From Liolophura sinensis (Eukaryota; Mollusca; Polyplacophora; Chitonida; Chitonidae), in the NCBI RefSeq assembly GCF_032854445.1, contig NW_027018134.1, forward strand, positions 1-64,000: a stretch of 64,000 nt of DNA, given 5' to 3'. The translations under genes were made by a program, and so were the position numbers. Of the stretch, positions 61,301 to 64,000 are shown piece after piece. The notes beneath the pieces are model-generated. The model did no database searches and was not told the origin of the DNA. It saw only the letters and a list, made by a program, of their open reading frames with translations. The stretch's first letter is position 1. Each line of letters starts with the position of its first letter.

Positions 61301-62769
61301 TTGTGACGAGAAATGGAATGGTGCAAACCGCATTGCTCTCCGACCAATACTTTTGGCTGTAGCGACAATTGAATGATCATTGATGTCATAGTCACGTGCC
61401 CAGCAACGGCTCTTACTCCATGGAAACCAGGGAAATATGCAGTTTTTTAACAGCTGCCGATGCCTGGCCCAATTCCGCATCTATTAGAACCTTATAAATG
61501 TGGTTCAGTGATCAGTTGTACTTTTTACAGCAGACAGTATCTAGTACATTGTGTTTTTTATGTACGAATGGTGTGGTTTTTCTACACGTAGATAAAGACA
61601 TTGAGATTGTCTTGGACTTAAAAGTAAGACAATTGCTGGGTGAGTTAAATGGGCTTAGCCCAAAGATTTGACGTCTTCTGGGCTACAGAAGGGCACATAA
61701 CTTATAGTCAAAAGTTGAATATAGTAATGACCAGTCGCGATTGTACATAGTAGATTGTATCCGATTTCAATTAACAAAAAGACCAGGCAAAAATGCAAAA
61801 GTAGAAAAACTGTTCCAGTGCTGCTGGTTAGAGGCTAATCCGACGTATTTTGTGACGAGAAATCGAATGGTGCAAACCGCGTTGCTCTCCGTCCAATAGT
61901 TTTGGCTGTAGTGACAATTGAATGATCATTGATGTCATAGTCACGTGCCCAGCAACGGCTCTTACTCCATGGAAACCAGGGAAATTTGCCATTTTTTAAA
62001 CAGCTGCCGATGCCTGGGCCAATTCCGCATCTTTTAGAACCTTATTGATGTGGTTCAGTGATCAGTTGTACTTTTTACAGCAGACTGTATCTAGTACATT
62101 GTGTTTTTTATGTACGAATGGTGTGGTTTTTCTACACGTAGATAAAGACATTGAGATTGTCTTGGACTTAGAAGTAAGACAATTGCTGGATGAGTTAAAT
62201 GGGCTTAGCCCAAAGATTTGACGTCTTCTGGGCTACCGAAGGGCACATAACGTATAGTTAAAAGTTGAATATAGTAACGACCAGTCGCGATTGTGCATAG
62301 TACAGTGTATCCGATTTCAATTAACAAAAACACCAGGCAAAAATGCAAAAGTGGAAAAACTGTTCCAGTGCTACTAGTAAGAGGCTAATCCGACGTATTT
62401 TGTCACGAGAAATCGAATGGTGCAAACCGCGTTGCTCTCCGACCAATACTTTTGGCTGTAGCGACAATTGAATGATCAATGATGTCATAGTCACGTGCCC
62501 AGCAACGGCTCTTACTCCATGGAAACCAGGGAAATTTGCAATTTTCTAAACAGCTGCCGATGCCTTGGCCAATTCCGCATCTTTTAGAACCTTATTGATG
62601 TGGGTCAGTGATCAGTTGTACTTTTTACAGCAGACTGTATCTAGTATATTGTGTTTTTTATGTACAAATGGTGTGGTTTTTCTACACGTAGATAAAGACA
62701 TTGAGATTGTCTTGGACTTAAAAGTAAGACAATTGCTGGGTGAGTTAAATGGGCTTAGCCCAAAGATTT
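58372..62769 (+). repeat. HOR unit d: 8-mer D-B-G-B-G-P-K2-C (M107-M114)
   Basis: Starts 58372, 58921, 59471, 60021, 60571, 61121, 61670, 62220; 4,398 bp. M111-M113 match M99-M101 at 6,596-6,597 bp, including the private CAGACAGTATC shared by M100 and M112 and the K2 left half shared by M101 and M113. M108-M109 and M110-M111 form a tandem B-G dimer with a 1,100-bp period. M114 is a full C type (GCCTTGGCC) and matches M94 and M72. M113 has GGTTAGAGG and CCGTCCAATAG. Confidence 0.9.
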
Positions 62770-64000
62770 GACGTCTTCTGGGCTACCGAAGGGCACATAA
62801 CGTATAGTTAAAAGTTGAATATAGTAACGACCAGTCGCGATTGTGCATAGTACAGTGTATCCGATTTCAATTAACAAAAACACCAGGCAAAAATGCAAAA
62901 GTGGAAAAACTGTTCCAGTGCTACTGGTAAGAGGCTAATCCGACGTATTTTGTCACGAGAAATCGAATGGTGCAAACCGCGTTGCTCTCCGACCAATACT
63001 TTTGGCTGTAGCGACAATTGAATGATCATTGATGTCATAGTCACGTGCCCAGCAACGGCTCTTACTCCATGGAAACCAGGGAAATTTGAAATTTTTTAAC
63101 AGCTGCCGATGCCTGGCCCAATTCCGCATCTATTAGAACCTTATAGATGTGGTTCAGTGATCAGTTGTACTTTTTACAGCAGACTGTATCTAGTACATTG
63201 TGTTTTTTATGTACGAATGGTGTGGTTTTTCTACACGTAGATAAAGACATTGAGATTGTCTTGGACTTAGAAGTAAGACAATTGCTGGGTGAGTTAAATG
63301 GGCTTAGCCCAAAGATTTGACGTCTTCTGGGCTACCGAAGGGCACATAACGTATAGTTAAAAGTTGAATATAGTAACGACCAGTCGCGATTGTGCATAGT
63401 ACAGTGTATCCGATTTCAATTAACAAAAAGACCAGGCAAAAATGCAAAAGTGGAAAAACTGTTCCAGTGCTGCTGGTAAGAGGCTAATCCGACGTATTTT
63501 GTCACGAGAAATCGAATGGTGCAAACCGCGTTGCTCTCCGACCAATACTTTTGGCTGTAGCGACAATTGAATGATCATTGATGTCATAGTCACGTGCCCA
63601 GCAACGGCTCTTACTCCATGGAAACCAGGGAAATTTGCAATTTTTTAAACAGCTGCCGATGCCTGGCCCAATTCCGCATCTATTAGAACCTTATAGATGT
63701 GGTTCAGTGATCAGTTGTACTTTTTACAGCAGACTGTATCTAGTACATTGTTTTTTTATGTACGAATGGTGTGGTTTTTCTACACGTAGATAAAGACATT
63801 GAGATTGTCTTGGACTTAAAAGTAAGACAATTGCTGGATGAGTTAAATGGGCTTAGCCCAAAGATTTGACGTCTTCTGGGCTACCGAAGGGCACATAACG
63901 TATAGTTAAAAGTTGAATATAGTAACGACCAGTCGCGATTGTGCATAGTACAGTGTATCCGATTTCAATTAACAAAAAGACCAGGCAAAAATGCAAAAGT
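62770..64000 (+). repeat. Start of the next HOR unit: D, B and a cut monomer (M115-M117)
   Basis: Starts 62770 and 63319, then a partial monomer from 63,868 to the window end (133 bp). M115 is D with TTTGAAATTTT and TTTTTTAACAG. M116 is B with a 7-T run. M94-M96 and M114-M116 therefore run C-D-B in the same order about 11 kb apart. The array continues to the right of the window. Confidence 0.9.

Larger units (their letters stand above)
1..64000 (+). repeat. 550-bp satellite DNA array, 116 full monomers, all head-to-tail
   Basis: Every stretch of the window can be aligned to the same unit of about 550 bp. I set the monomer start at the GACGTC followed by TTCTGGGCTAC, which occurs once per unit at 51, 601, 1151, 1701, 2253 and so on up to 63,868. 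Spacing is 549 to 552 bp. Length changes come from a few sites: the T-run in TGTGTTTTTTATG (5 to 8 T), CAATTAAC versus CAAATTAAC, and TTTTTTAAACAG versus TTTTTTAACAG. No monomer is inverted and no foreign sequence is inserted. GC is about 41% with about 20 CpG per monomer, near expectation. The unit length is not a multiple of three, so no reading frame can run through the array. Location in a centromere or other heterochromatin is inferred from the structure; family and host species are not recognised. Confidence 0.99.

Noticed and set aside
1-64000. A giant gene encoding a tandem-repeat protein
   Set aside because: The unit is 549-552 bp, mostly not divisible by three, with stops in all frames in each unit; a continuous frame is impossible without an intron in every unit, for which I see no consistent splice pattern.
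1-64000. CRISPR array
   Set aside because: No short repeat alternates with unique spacers. The whole 550 bp is repeated and there are no cas genes.
1-64000. rDNA, 5S or histone gene tandem cluster
   Set aside because: No rRNA, tRNA or histone sequence is recognisable in the monomer, and there is no internal promoter box pattern or terminator T-run after a conserved gene body.
1-64000. Transposon or viral tandem copies
   Set aside because: No terminal inverted repeats, long terminal repeats, target-site duplications or protein motifs of transposases, integrases or polymerases were seen.

Overview
The whole 64 kb window is one uninterrupted, head-to-tail satellite DNA array. From the GACGTC at position 51 to the one at 63,868 I count 116 complete monomers plus a cut monomer at each end. 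All are in the same orientation. By my hand count 65 monomers are 550 bp, 28 are 551, 19 are 549 and 4 are 552, which sums exactly to the 63,817 bp between the two anchors. I see no gene, RNA gene, transposon, inversion or unique sequence. The short open frames are by-products of the repeated sequence: monomers are not a multiple of three and stops recur in every copy. GC is about 41% in a counted monomer (36,374 back to 35,824), and about 20 CpG sites per monomer is close to expectation. This is the kind of array found in eukaryotic centromeric or pericentromeric heterochromatin. I do not recognise the family and cannot name the organism. The lack of strong CpG depletion argues mildly against a heavily methylated vertebrate genome.

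Layout. Monomers differ by linked sets of variants, and those sets form several higher-order repeats (HORs). (1) 1,151-6,653: two copies of a 5-monomer unit (2,752 bp). (2) About 6,300-12,158: nearly two copies of a 6-monomer unit (3,303 bp). (3) 12,159-25,369: patchwork, where pieces of other places recur at offsets of 12,108, 8,256 and 9,358 bp. (4) 25,370-35,823: a diverged stretch with many private mutations and only weak short-range order. (5) 35,824-39,123: a roughly dimeric zone. (6) 39,124-64,000: a younger-looking zone built from six monomer types (D, B, G, P, K, C) in the order D-[B-G-P-G]-K-C. It appears as an 11-mer (tetramer duplicated), a 7-mer (canonical), two 8-mers, a 4-monomer insert and a cut copy.

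Inside each monomer the same motifs recur. They are an imperfect 30-bp dyad across the chosen monomer boundary, a run of four A-tracts, a 10-bp palindrome AATGATCATT, an E-box (CACGTG, or CAGGTG in a left-side subset), an 18-bp stretch that loosely resembles a CENP-B box, and a short T5-loop hairpin. None is proven functional. The left and right halves of monomers assort separately, pointing to repeated exchange near the middle of the monomer. A cluster of single-base indels at 51.0-52.2 kb looks like residual sequencing or assembly error. Monomers are numbered M1 (51) to M116 (63,319) below.
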